Shown here piece by piece: positions 48,887-58,416 of a stretch of DNA of 64,000 bases; within the stretch, counting starts at the first letter, position 1, and each line of letters starts with the position of its first letter. The translations under genes were made by a program, and so were the position numbers. Origin of the DNA: UBA11051 sp964390495 (lineage in GTDB: Bacteria > Armatimonadota > Zipacnadia > Zipacnadales > UBA11051); the NCBI GenBank assembly GCA_964390495.1, contig CAYMIN010000002.1:1-64000 (forward strand), given 5' to 3'. Under the pieces are notes generated by a model. It worked only from the letters and a program-made list of their open reading frames with translations. It was not told the DNA's origin and made no database searches.

Positions 48887-51800
48887 GCCCAACCCCAGCC
48901 GTACTCCCATCAAACAGCCCCAGCACCGCCGTTTTCGCCTCGGCGGCCACATCCAAGCTCACTATGTCCGTTCCAACCTCGGCGTGCGCCAGTATCTTGC
49001 CTTCGCCGTCCAGCACAACCAGCGTCCCGGCTAGGGTGCCCACCAGGATACGGTCCTGGCCCTCGATCTTGGCGGTCTGGAGAGCGGTCACGGGTGCCCC
49101 GACATTGGTGCGCCATAGCAGGTGCTCCTCCGCAGCATCGGAGAGCAGATAGACGTCCCCGCTGGCTCCGCCGATGAGAATCTCGTTGAGGCCATCGCCG
49201 TCGAAGTCGGTAATCAGCGGACCGTAGCTGGTCAGACCGGAAGAGTCGTAGGTCCACCAGGCAGTTCGCTCGCCCGCCGCCTGATTGACCCAGACGGTAC
49301 CATTGGTATGCTCCAGGCGCACCAACGCCGACGGGCCCTCGGCACGCAGCCGGGCGAAGGCGGCGCGCTTCTCTCCATAGCCGGCTCCATACACCGCAAG
49401 CTGCTGGCCCTGCCAATCCACAATATAGACATGGCAGCCGTAGGTACCGCCGCCGGTGCCCATCGCGATCTCCAGCTTCCCGTCACCATCCAGGTCCGCG
49501 CAATCAATCGTGTCAACCGTGCCGCCGAAGTTGAACACGTGCCAGAGCTGCTTGCCCTCCAGCGACAGCACCCACAACGTTCCATAGACATGCCGGCTGC
49601 CGTGCATGAAGCACTTGGCACCTGCCAGTATCTCCTGAGTGCCGTCGCCGTCCAGGTCCACGATCTTGAGGCTGATGAACTCGCCTTCGCTGCTGACATA
49701 GCGGCCGGTGCCGAGTTGGCCGGCCATCTTATTGGTAATCTCCAGGCCCTCATTGTTGAAGACCCAGAGCTCCTGACCCTGTAGGTCGGTGGCGTAGAGG
49801 TTATAGTCGTCACAGGCCGACAGCACCTCCAGCTTGCCGTCGTCGTTCAGGTCAACGACCGCCACATCGTTGATGGCTTTTTCGACTTTGTGGCGGCAGA
49901 CCTCCTTGCCCTCCGCCGACAATACCACCGTGGTGCCGTCGGTCAGGCCCGCGACGGTCTCGACTTGGCCGTCACCGTCCACATCGGCGGTCGTGACGGC
50001 CTTGGCTTCCGCCTGGATCGCCTCATCCTGCCACTGCCAGGCGACCGGCAGCTTTTCCCCGGCCAACTGCCCGGCTCCGCCACCTCCCGGAGGCGTGGCT
50101 TTGTCCCAGATCTGTTTGGCGCTGACGGCCAGCTCGCCGATCACCTGCGGGCGCATGGTTAGGGGGCTGCGTCCGGCGCTTAAGCGCACCTCCTGGCCCC
50201 TGACCTTGATAACGCTGTCGGCCTCCGCCTCGACCACGCCCTTGCCGGTAGTGGCATCGAACTCGATACTCACCGGCTTATCGCTGGCGAACAGCTCCTG
50301 GCCATCCCAGCGTAAGGCGGTAGCCCCGCTCAGGGCAAAGACGCGGGGGCTGAGGTTGAAGGTCTTAGCAGTAACCGATACCTTCTCGGCGGGCTGAAAG
50401 GTTCGCGCTTGGGCATCGCCGGCTACTCCCGCGATCCAGTAGTCCTGTCCATCGGTGACGATAGCGCAGCCGTCGGCCAGGCCCCGCAGCGAGTATTGTG
50501 CCTGCATCCGTTGCGTGTCTCCGGCCTCCTCGAACTCGCCATTGACCAGCAGGTTATTGTCCGGTTCGTCAACCTTTGCGAGTGTCAGATTATCGAACCA
50601 GGCGATGCCGCCTTCCGCCTTGTAGGTGGTGTGCGCGAGCCACAGCTCGGCGGTATGGCCTACCGGCGGACCCTCGAACTCAAACTCCAGCTTGGTCCAC
50701 TCCTGTGCTTCGGTGCTGGCTCTAGCTACCATGACTTTCTCTGCCGCTTGATCCCGCAGCTCGATTGCGCCGCCGACCTGTCCGTTGGTGCGCACCCAGC
50801 CGGTCACGTGGTACTTGGCTCCGGCCTCGAGTCCGGGCAACGACTGGGTCAGACATTGCCAACTGACACCGGTGTTGACCAGACGCAGGGCCACACTGCC
50901 GGATTGCGGATTCTCGCTGTCGAAGTTGGCGGTTTCCGCGCTGGACTGCCAGCGGCGCCAGCCTTCCAGCCTAGCAGTGCCGCCCTTGACCCACAGTAGG
51001 TTGCAGAAGGAGGCCGTCTCGCCCGGTTGCATGGTTCCACTGCGGCCCTGGCGGTACATGTGCGAGCCGACCGTGCCGTGGGCGGACTTTTCCCCGCGCA
51101 CCGTCAGCGCCGGGTCGCCGGCGGTCTCGATGATCAGGGCCGGGTCGCCCTGGCCGACAACGGCTCTAGCGGCCTCGATCTGGGGCCGTGGACCGACCCG
51201 CCACTGGCACAGGCAGGTGTAGTCGCCGGCCTCCTGCGCGCGCACGTCATCGAACACCAGCCAGTAGCGCTGCTTGTTCCATACCACGCTGCGCATCCAG
51301 TCGGCGGCATTGTAGTTGGGCATCTGCGATTGCATGAATCCGGTCTGCGGCAGGTCCACAGCCGTCTCGAGGCTGCATAAGTACGGTATCTTGGGGCTGG
51401 CTTGGCCGTTGTGGATCACCAGCATGGTATTGTAGTACTTCATCAGCGACATGCCCCAGCGCCCGTTGACCACCCAGTTCCTGCCCTTGTCGTGCAGGAC
51501 ACTGAAGGCATTGGCCGGCGCCCCGTAGTGGAAGCCAATATTGACGCCGGCGATGCGGGCGTACTGGTTGGAGGTGTTGAAGTCCACCCGCATCGCCACC
51601 TGGTTGAAGGCCTTCTCCTGCGGCACTTCCATCTCGCCCCGGGTTCTGACTAGCTCGTCGTACCAAGTCTTGCTCATGCGGAAGGCGCGCATGCCGGTGA
51701 TGTCCAGCGGCACTACCGGCTCGATAGCCGGCCTGCCGTACCAGCGATTGCCGTTGAGCTTGCCCCCGCTGACTCTGGTGCTGTAGTCGCCGCTATGCCG

Positions 51801-53120
51801 CTGGAAGTTGCTCAGCCACAGCCAGCGCCCGTCATTGTAGTAACGGGCCGCCAGCAGGTGCGAAGGCGACCAGCCACCCATCGCCGAGCCGTTGTTGTCG
51901 GTCACCATCGTGTGGTATTCTTCCCAGCGCAGCGCGTTGCCGTTTTCGAACCAGCGGTAGTCACCGGTATGCTGTGTGTAATAGGTCAGCAGCCGAGGGT
52001 GCGTGCCCAGATAGCCGGTCTCGCTCATGAACCCGTCGGTCTGAAAGTAGCTGTCCATCGCTACGCTCACATCATCCCGGGCTTTCTGCAGCCGCTCCAT
52101 CGGCGCCTCGGGGTAGTACTTGGTGAAGTAGTCGTAGCCGTGAACCACCGCCATTATCACGGTGTGGCCAGTCATCCGCATCGTCCCGGGCTCCCAGTCG
52201 TGTACCCGACCGGATTCGCCCATCAGAATGGCATAGTCATACAGCAGATTGCTCATATCCAGCCGCACTTCGTCGCTGATGCTGGGGCTTTCCTCCACCA
52301 GGTCCCAGGAGAGGAACATGTCCGGCATATCGTACTTGGGGGTGGTCAGTTGGCGGCTGCGCTCAAAGCGGTAGTACTCCTCCATCCAGCGCTTGATGAC
52401 TTCATTGTAGAGCTTGGCATACTCCTCGACACCCGTGAGGTAGTAGTCATACGCCAGGCGGTGCACCGGCCTCTCGCAACCGTACCACAGTGATTTGGCG
52501 TCGAGGTATTTGGCCTTGTAGTAGTCCCACTCTTTCTGCAGGGCCTCTTCGGTGATCGTCTCCTTGCCGGTCAGTCCGATATCCATCAGCAGCGGCAACA
52601 CCAGGTCCTTGCCCGGCTTGAGCAACGGGACAAAGGCGTCAACCGCTCGCTGGACGCCGCCGGGATTGCTGCCGCCGAGCAGAATGACATTCTTCCCGCT
52701 GCCCCACGGGTCGCAGACCGTGCGCACCACGTAGCCTTCAGGACCCGGATAGTCCAGGTCGCAGGCGATATAGCGCTGCCAGTAAAGCCGCTCGGCAAGT
52801 GAGTTGTTATCCATATTGCCCAGCAGAATGACGTGCTGGTCCATCTTACCCGCGCTGACCTCCGCAGCCGGCTTGACCGCCAGCGCGGCTCCGGTGGCCT
52901 CGCTGATGGCCTGCTTGACTTGCAGGGCCATGGCGCGGTAGTTGTCACCCTCCGGCACCACGATGACGGCATCGGCGGCACCGTCGCTGACCAGTACCGT
53001 TTCGCGGTAGAGCTTTTTCAGCTTGGTGACGACCTGCTCGGGCTTGCCGGCAGGCTCGGCAAGACAGCCGGACGCCACGGCAAGAGCCAACACCACTGCT
53101 AGACAAACTCGCGCTGTCAT
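48882..53120 (-). CDS. Very large secreted polysaccharide-active-like protein with CBM and FG-GAP repeats
   Basis: 1412 residues. The signal sequence LAVVLALAVASGC may be a lipoprotein signal (ASGC) or be cut by SPase I. Residues about 25-190 form an alpha/beta domain (ILLGNMDNNSLAER, ILLGGSNPGG) and about 200-640 a helical toroid-like domain with conserved Trp/Tyr, similar in style to alpha/alpha polysaccharide lyases. A carbohydrate-binding module lies at about 690-850 (LEAGAKYHVTGWVR, GIAWFDNLTLAKV). The C-terminal third has five or more FG-GAP/VCBS calcium repeats: DVDGDGQVET, DLNDDGKLEV, DLDGDGTQEI, DLDGDGKLEI, DFDGDGLNEI. Catalytic residues and substrate are unknown. Confidence 0.75.
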   Translation of the reverse strand: MTARVCLAVVLALAVASGCLAEPAGKPEQVVTKLKKLYRETVLVSDGAADAVIVVPEGDNYRAMALQVKQAISEATGAALAVKPAAEVSAGKMDQHVILLGNMDNNSLAERLYWQRYIACDLDYPGPEGYVVRTVCDPWGSGKNVILLGGSNPGGVQRAVDAFVPLLKPGKDLVLPLLMDIGLTGKETITEEALQKEWDYYKAKYLDAKSLWYGCERPVHRLAYDYYLTGVEEYAKLYNEVIKRWMEEYYRFERSRQLTTPKYDMPDMFLSWDLVEESPSISDEVRLDMSNLLYDYAILMGESGRVHDWEPGTMRMTGHTVIMAVVHGYDYFTKYYPEAPMERLQKARDDVSVAMDSYFQTDGFMSETGYLGTHPRLLTYYTQHTGDYRWFENGNALRWEEYHTMVTDNNGSAMGGWSPSHLLAARYYNDGRWLWLSNFQRHSGDYSTRVSGGKLNGNRWYGRPAIEPVVPLDITGMRAFRMSKTWYDELVRTRGEMEVPQEKAFNQVAMRVDFNTSNQYARIAGVNIGFHYGAPANAFSVLHDKGRNWVVNGRWGMSLMKYYNTMLVIHNGQASPKIPYLCSLETAVDLPQTGFMQSQMPNYNAADWMRSVVWNKQRYWLVFDDVRAQEAGDYTCLCQWRVGPRPQIEAARAVVGQGDPALIIETAGDPALTVRGEKSAHGTVGSHMYRQGRSGTMQPGETASFCNLLWVKGGTARLEGWRRWQSSAETANFDSENPQSGSVALRLVNTGVSWQCLTQSLPGLEAGAKYHVTGWVRTNGQVGGAIELRDQAAEKVMVARASTEAQEWTKLEFEFEGPPVGHTAELWLAHTTYKAEGGIAWFDNLTLAKVDEPDNNLLVNGEFEEAGDTQRMQAQYSLRGLADGCAIVTDGQDYWIAGVAGDAQARTFQPAEKVSVTAKTFNLSPRVFALSGATALRWDGQELFASDKPVSIEFDATTGKGVVEAEADSVIKVRGQEVRLSAGRSPLTMRPQVIGELAVSAKQIWDKATPPGGGGAGQLAGEKLPVAWQWQDEAIQAEAKAVTTADVDGDGQVETVAGLTDGTTVVLSAEGKEVCRHKVEKAINDVAVVDLNDDGKLEVLSACDDYNLYATDLQGQELWVFNNEGLEITNKMAGQLGTGRYVSSEGEFISLKIVDLDGDGTQEILAGAKCFMHGSRHVYGTLWVLSLEGKQLWHVFNFGGTVDTIDCADLDGDGKLEIAMGTGGGTYGCHVYIVDWQGQQLAVYGAGYGEKRAAFARLRAEGPSALVRLEHTNGTVWVNQAAGERTAWWTYDSSGLTSYGPLITDFDGDGLNEILIGGASGDVYLLSDAAEEHLLWRTNVGAPVTALQTAKIEGQDRILVGTLAGTLVVLDGEGKILAHAEVGTDIVSLDVAAEAKTAVLGLFDGSTAGVGL

Positions 53121-53287
53121 GGAACATCCTCCTACGGTAAGCTTCCGTCTGGCCTGCCTCTAGAGCCTCAATTCTTAGGGGATACCATACTCAATTCACC
53201 GCTCGCATCACTTGGACCTTCGCCCGATGGCTCAGGGTTAGGCATGGTGTCCCCAGAATCCTCCACAACCCCAACTACTCGCCAAAA

Positions 53288-53340
53288 CGACAGGTATCCT
53301 TGCCTGTCGCGGAATGAGGACAGGCTGGGAAGCCTGTCCT
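53288..53340. repeat. Paired GACAGG palindromes in a 336-bp gap
   Basis: CGACAGG (53288-53294) faces CCTGTCG (53303-53309), and AGGACAGGCT (53317-53326) faces AGCCTGTCCT (53331-53340) perfectly around GGGA. The two hairpins share the core GACAGG. No gene is supported in 53121-53456; the upstream AGGAGG-like site of the 1412-residue gene is at its left end. Probably a REP-type element. Confidence 0.55.
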
Positions 53341-53456
53341 CCAACGGCATAGAGGTCAACGGGATCTTCCAGGTCGAGGTTATCGAGCCGCCTGTAGAGC
53401 CCACCGCCCGGAAGCGCCGTTGTTGTGCCAGCCCTCGGCGAGGGGCGGCTGAGGCG

Positions 53457-54563
53457 CTAGGTCAGTCGCAAGCAGCGTGAGAACCCGTAGGGATGCGGCG
53501 GCAGCAGAGGGCCCTCTGCCGGAGCCTGATCGCGCACGACGACCTGGCGGGCAGGCGCTTCATAGCCGATCAGCCATGCCTCAAAGCTGACCTCACCGGC
53601 GTTCTCAGCGAGGACATCCACCGTCACCGAACAGTAGCCGCCATCCGGCACCCGAAAGACATAATCATCCCGATCGCGGGGGCCCAGCGGAGGTAGCGTT
53701 CGTACGGTGCCGTAGCCACGGGTCTCCTTGCGGAAAATCCGCTCGACCGGTGCCAAATGCCGTGCCTCGACCCCCTTGTAGCGAGAGTTGCCGCCTTTGA
53801 CCGTGAGGCTATCCAGGGCTTCCTGCGGGCCGCGCGCCGTCACCAGCACCTCGGCTTTCTCGGTGCGGTGCGGCACGCCGATATACCACTGCAGTCGCCA
53901 GCCACCCGCAATCGCCTCATCGGCGGTGTTCTCAGCGACTAGTGCGGGAATCTGCATCTGCGGGTGGATAACCGGGGCGACCTCGTCGGTGAGCTTGGTA
54001 TTCCCGGGGAAGCAGTATTCAAATCCCGCGTCGCAGGCGCTGGCCATAAAGGGCGCGTCGCGAATGGGGGAGACCTGAGGCTGCCGGTCCCTGAAAAGCT
54101 TCAGCAGCACCACCTCGTGGCCGAGCAGTTGCACTGCCGGCTGCTGGAGGTCCTGCCAGTAGGGATAAACCTGACGGATAGTGGCAGGAGCATAGCCCAG
54201 CCAGTCGGCCAGCGGCAACTCAACATTCTGCGGCTCGACCGAGGGATTGCGCAAAACCAGCCAGGCGCTGGTGGCGCTGGGGTGCAGGAAGCCGTAGATT
54301 TCGCCATAGGCGGGATGGCCCAGGACCATTTGGGTATGGCGGGTGCCGAGCTCATCGGCGTGATAGTGCAGCCAGTCGAGGGCCGCTTGGGTGTAATCGG
54401 CCTGCCACTGGCGCATCGCCTCCGGGCAAAAGGTCATGTGCAGATAGGTGGTGCCCCGGGTGAACTGCAGCACCATATTGTCCAGCCACGTGTGCGGATC
54501 GCCGTAGAAGGGGTTGTCCACGGCATCGGCGAAGCCGTGGTTGTCGTAGGCGTCGAAGGGCAT
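53457..54563 (-). pseudogene. C-terminal part of split GH36-like gene
   Basis: 368 codons from ATG at 54563, in the same frame as the upstream part and separated from it only by TAG and six codons (RRAETP). It begins MPFDAYDNHGFADAV and continues with a barrel end (QMVLGHPAYGEIYGF) and a beta-sandwich C-terminus (VAPVIHPQMQIPALVAENTA, FEAWLIGYEAPARQVVVRD). By itself it lacks the catalytic residues, so it cannot be an independent enzyme. No ribosome site lies before the ATG. Best read as the second half of a single gene of about 847 codons interrupted at 54582-54584. Confidence 0.7.
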
Positions 54564-54581
54564 CGGCGTCTCGGCCCGGCG

Positions 54582-56000
54582 CTAGATCTGGTAGTACATG
54601 GCGTCGCGGTGGGTATTGTCGCGGTCGCGCTGGGTGCGCGAGGGCCAGGCGGCATACTCTAGGTCCCCGGAGTTGACCAGCCAGACGTGATTGGCCGCCT
54701 GCAGCCACCAGGGGCTGGGCCACCAGCCGTTGCGGGTGACCAGGTCCGGGTTCTTAGCCCTCATGCGGCGGTCAATCCGGTTGAAGATCCTCAGCGAGGC
54801 CTCGCGCACGTGGTCGGTGGTGGGATAGACCTCGTCGAAATCCCGCATGGTCGCGCACTCGTTATCCCAGTCTATCTTGAGGTGATCGGTGCCGACCTCA
54901 CCCACAAGCCGCTCGAAGCGCTGCGCCAGGGCCTCTTCGAAGCTGGGCTGCATCATTACAACGAAGTCCATACCATGATAGGTGCCCGGCCCATCGCCCA
55001 AGACCCAGCCCTGCTGCTTGATCCAGTCCATATCGAAGCCGGTGCGGCCGTTGTGGCTGACCCACAACGACAGCTTCATTCCGTTGTCCGCAAGGCGCTT
55101 TCTCAGTGCGATGAGCTTGCTGTCCTGGTCGTCGTCCTGCTTGCCGTGGAAGAGTGAGGCGCGCTCGAAGTACCCGGCGTCGAGGGCCATGGCATCAGGG
55201 TGCAAGCCGATGTCCAGCATGGCGTCCAGGAATGCGTCCATGGATTCCCAGGAGAAGAGATACTCGCCGCCCCCTAGTACGCGGGTTGACCAGCCCACGC
55301 TCAGGGTTATCACTGGCTCGGCCAGTCGCGGGATGCGGATGTCCCAGACATAATCCATGAACGCTTGCGGCACCGCCTGGTGGTCGGTGGCGACGCCGAA
55401 AACCGCCGGAAAGGTCTCGATGGTGCCGGCTTCGTCCCAGATCGGGTGATGATATATCTCCAGCCGCTCGCCGGGGACCGTGAAAGCGGAGGCGTGTTCG
55501 ATGCCGCAGAACCAGTCGCCGGCATACACGGGGAAGCCGCAGCCGGGTTGGTCGGCGTAGGTATCGAGGCCGGTTTGCTGATCGGCGTCCGGTCCGCCGC
55601 GCAGACCATAGCCGACGCGGCGAAGCGGCATCGGCGGATCGGACTGGCGGTCCACCCAGACGCGGTCGAGAGTGGGCGTGCCCTGGGGAGCCGTCAGGGT
55701 CAAGTGCTTGCGGAACCAGGGCTTGTCGCCCTCCAGCCAGTAATGCACCTGCGCGGTGATGGCGCTGGGCTGGTGTCGGTAGGAGAAGGTGACCTGGTCC
55801 GGCCCGGCTTGCCAGTCGGTGAGCGTGAAGTCGTCGCCGGGTAACTCATCGCCGGCCAGTTTGATAGCGAAGGCCGGGAAGTCAAAAGGCCGACTGCGAT
55901 TCGAGAGACGGTTGTCCACCAGCAGCAGGCCGTCTTCCCAGATCAACGCCAACGCCGGATTCTCCAGGGTGAGGTTGATTGCCGAGGGGTCTTGGCTCAT
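54582..56000 (-). pseudogene. N-terminal part of split GH36-like (clan GH-D) glycosidase gene, ending at an in-frame TAG
   Basis: 472 codons. A beta-supersandwich N-terminal half (to about 235) and a TIM barrel with DAMALDAGYFERASLFHG and DHLKIDWDNECATMRD, where the Asp in KIDWDN has the position of the GH36 nucleophile; MKLSLWVSHNGRTGFDMDW is another barrel strand. No signal peptide, so cytosolic. It ends HRDAMYYQI then TAG, in the middle of a barrel motif that continues in the next frame segment. ATG at 56000 follows GGAGG. Expected activity is alpha-galactosidase-like if the stop is not real. Confidence 0.75.
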
Positions 56001-56153
56001 GGCGCGCTCCTCCGGGCTGATTCTACGCAGCTAGACAGGGGCAAGGTTCACCACAGGGCAGACTAAGACCTGCGCCCCCTCCGTGTCTAGATGGGCGTGT
56101 GTCCACGCTTACGGCGATGATTAGAAAAGTGGCATAATGGAGGACGCGGCAGA

Positions 56154-56666
56154 CTACCGGGGGACTTTGGGTGAGGGTTCGCGATGCGTCCGCTTCCCGT
56201 ACTTTACGCGCAACAGCTCTACGCCCACGCCGATCAGCGCACCGAATAACATGACGCCAAAGCCGATCAGCCCCATGCGCACCAGATCACGAATGGACCT
56301 GGGTTCGTCGGCCGGCATGTTGTCGTTTGACTGCAGAATGGCAGTCAGGCTCAAATCGCCGGGGTCGGATAGAATACTGGTGTCGGGGACCTGCGGCCCC
56401 AGGGAGTTGAGGTCAAGTAGAGAAGCGTCCTGGAGGAGTTCGTAGGATTGGTCAACATCCACCGCCTCGATCTCGCCCCCCTCGCCGGAGCCGGTGGTCC
56501 AGGTTGTGGCTTGCGGCTTGTTGCCCGCCCTGTCGGCGCTTACCTCGCTGTCCTCGAGGAAAGGGTCATAGGAGGCTTCTTGTTCCGACTCTGCGGCGAT
56601 AACGCCGCCCAGCGGGAACCACAAAGCCGCCACGCAAGCTACCACTAGCGTCAGTCGCGTGAGCAC
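56154..56666 (-). CDS. Small membrane protein, function unknown
   Basis: 170 residues from GTG. Signal peptide (about 1-25, VVACVAALWFPLGGVIAA), an acidic low-complexity middle part (EQEASYDPFLEDSEVSAD, VDVDQSYELLQDAS) and a C-terminal transmembrane helix (about 131-152, MGLIGFGVMLFGALIGVGVEL) followed by a basic tail. No family recognised. It resembles small membrane-anchored accessory proteins. It lies 180 bp downstream of lepB on the same strand; a possible promoter is TTGTTT, 18 bp, TACAAT (minus strand, within about 56720-56760). Confidence 0.6.
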   Translation of the reverse strand: MLTRLTLVVACVAALWFPLGGVIAAESEQEASYDPFLEDSEVSADRAGNKPQATTWTTGSGEGGEIEAVDVDQSYELLQDASLLDLNSLGPQVPDTSILSDPGDLSLTAILQSNDNMPADEPRSIRDLVRMGLIGFGVMLFGALIGVGVELLRVKYGKRTHREPSPKVPR

Positions 56667-56845
56667 CGCAGATCATTTCCTGAAGGTATGTTATCTGTTG
56701 CAGTATGCGGTGAATGTAACGCTATATTGTATCCCAAATGACGGTTCCGAAACAAAAAAAGTTCTGTTTGCGCGCATCCCGTATGCGGAATGAGAAGCAG
56801 ATTCGCCGGGCAGAAGGCGATGCGGCAAGACTTCGGCGGTGAACG

Positions 56846-57397
56846 CTACTCGTCAAAGGGGTTGGGTATTCTGCCGCGCCGGCTCTTGGGGGAGATGATA
56901 GCTGTGACCTTGCCCTTGATGTTCGCGAGCTTGACTGGACCGATATCCCGGCTGTCTTCGCTGTGGGCGCGGTTGTCGCCCATCACAAAATACGCGCCCT
57001 CTGGTACGGTGCCCTCGATGATGTACTCGCGGACCCTCTGGCGCTCTACATACGGCTCCTCGAGCAGATTGCCCGCGACGGCTACCTGCCCCGAACCCAC
57101 TATCAGGTGTTCGCCGGGCAGCCCGATGACGCGCTTGACAAAATAGTCAGGCACCCCCTCGCGCACGAATAGCACTATGTCGCCGCGCTGCGGGGTGCGA
57201 CCGTTCTTGTAGGCGTCCTTGCGCACCAGCAGCAGATCGTGCACCTGGAGCGTCGGCTCCATTGACTTGGAGGGGACCAGCGCCGTCTGCACGGCCTGAG
57301 CTGTCCACAGCACCCCTAGGGCTAAAGCGATGAGGACAACCAGCGAGACGATGCGCGAAAGTTTGGTACTCGATTTAGCGGCTTTGCGTGCGGTCAT
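56846..57397 (-). CDS. lepB: Signal peptidase I
   Basis: 183 residues with a single N-terminal transmembrane helix (about 15-37). The catalytic serine is Ser45 in PSKSMEPTL and the general base Lys89 in YFVKRVIGLPGE; GDNRAHSEDSRDIG is the third family box. Cleaves signal peptides from proteins exported through Sec; many substrates are encoded in this window. Transcribed away from the yceD operon. The length is typical of Gram-positive-like short forms with one membrane span. Confidence 0.95.
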   Translation of the reverse strand: MTARKAAKSSTKLSRIVSLVVLIALALGVLWTAQAVQTALVPSKSMEPTLQVHDLLLVRKDAYKNGRTPQRGDIVLFVREGVPDYFVKRVIGLPGEHLIVGSGQVAVAGNLLEEPYVERQRVREYIIEGTVPEGAYFVMGDNRAHSEDSRDIGPVKLANIKGKVTAIISPKSRRGRIPNPFDE

Positions 57398-57530
57398 AGG
57401 TAATCTCCAGCGGGTGGCGTTCTAGTCTAGACAACCAGGCCGGGGTTGTCAACGGCTGCGGCGATTTTGAACGCTATGAGTGGCCTGATGCGGCGAATAT
57501 GGGCGGGAGTCGGCAGGCGCTTAGGCTGGC

Positions 57531-57560
57531 TTGACAACTGCGATTCGGCTACTGTATAAT
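57531..57560 (+). promoter_or_regulatory. Consensus sigma70 promoter of the yceD-rpmF-plsX-fabH operon
   Basis: TTGACA at 57531-57536 and TATAAT at 57555-57560 with 18 bp between, both perfect consensus. Transcription should start near 57567, about 50 bases before the yceD start. Confidence 0.88.
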
Positions 57561-57615
57561 GACGCGGCTTGAGCAAATCGAGCTCCCCGCGGCTTTCAGA
57601 GCCGCGGTCTGCATT

Positions 57616-58140
57616 ATGAGACTCGCTCTGGAACCAAGCATAACCGAAGAAGGCGGCTGGGTCGAGGCTGAGATACGAGCGCCGGCGCCGGCCGGAAGTG
57701 CCCCAGGATTCAGAAACACAGTCACCGGCACCATCGTGCTAACCAATACCGGTGAGGGGTTGAGGGCCGAAGGGCGGCTGCACACTCAGGTGACCTTGCC
57801 GTGTGCCCGCTGTGCCAAAGAGCACACGGTAGCCCTGGAGATAGAAGTCAACGAGGAGTGCACACTCGAGGATCTAGACCAGCCGCGCGCTTACCAGGAG
57901 ACGCAAGCGGAGGGCAACCCGATCCCGATACTCAACGGGAATGAGATTGACCTCAGCGAATTGGTGCGAGAGCTGCTGAATCTGCATCTGCCCCCGCGCT
58001 CATTGTGTAAGCCCGACTGCGCCGGACTGTGCCCAAAGTGCGGTCAGGACCTCAATGAAGGTAGCTGCGAGTGCAGCTCGGAAGCGGTAGATGCGCGACT
58101 GGCACCCCTGCAGGAACTCTGGCGGCAGTCGGAGGACTAG
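57616..58140 (+). CDS. yceD: YceD/DUF177 family protein
   Basis: About 174 residues. The conserved Cys pair LPCARCAKEH lies in the middle (about 64-70) and a C-terminal Cys-rich stretch reads CKPDCAGLCPKCGQDLNEGSCEC, as in family members. YceD proteins are involved in 23S rRNA accumulation and are almost always encoded before rpmF, as here. ATG at 57616 starts the conserved region; a frame open to 57559 would overlap the expected transcription start, so it is rejected. Confidence 0.9.
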   Translation: MRLALEPSITEEGGWVEAEIRAPAPAGSAPGFRNTVTGTIVLTNTGEGLRAEGRLHTQVTLPCARCAKEHTVALEIEVNEECTLEDLDQPRAYQETQAEGNPIPILNGNEIDLSELVRELLNLHLPPRSLCKPDCAGLCPKCGQDLNEGSCECSSEAVDARLAPLQELWRQSED

Positions 58141-58200
58141 CGGCGGATGACTGCTGCACGGGGCAAGCCGGGGCGCTCCTAAGGAATGAGAGGACCGATC

Positions 58201-58407
58201 ATGGCGTTACCGAAGCGGAGACACTCAAAAAGCAGACGGAACAAGCGGCGCACCCACCAGGGGTTGCCGACTACGATGCCTATCATGAAGTGTGCTAAGT
58301 GTGGGGCGGCGGTACTGCCGCACAACGCCTGCGGTGAATGTGGGTTCTACAAGGGCCGCAAGGTTGACCACACCGTGAAAGAGAAAGAAAAGACTAGCAA
58401 ACGCTGA
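58201..58407 (+). CDS. rpmF: 50S ribosomal protein L32
   Basis: 68 residues, MALPKRRHSKSRRNKRRTHQ, then the zinc ribbon CAKCGAAVLPHNACGECG, i.e. the four-cysteine form of L32. The four Cys indicate zinc binding. ATG at 58201 follows AGAGGA. Sits between yceD and plsX as in most bacteria. The C-terminal tail (KEKEKTSKR) is short and basic. Confidence 0.97.
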   Translation: MALPKRRHSKSRRNKRRTHQGLPTTMPIMKCAKCGAAVLPHNACGECGFYKGRKVDHTVKEKEKTSKR

Positions 58408-58416
58408 GAGGCTCGT

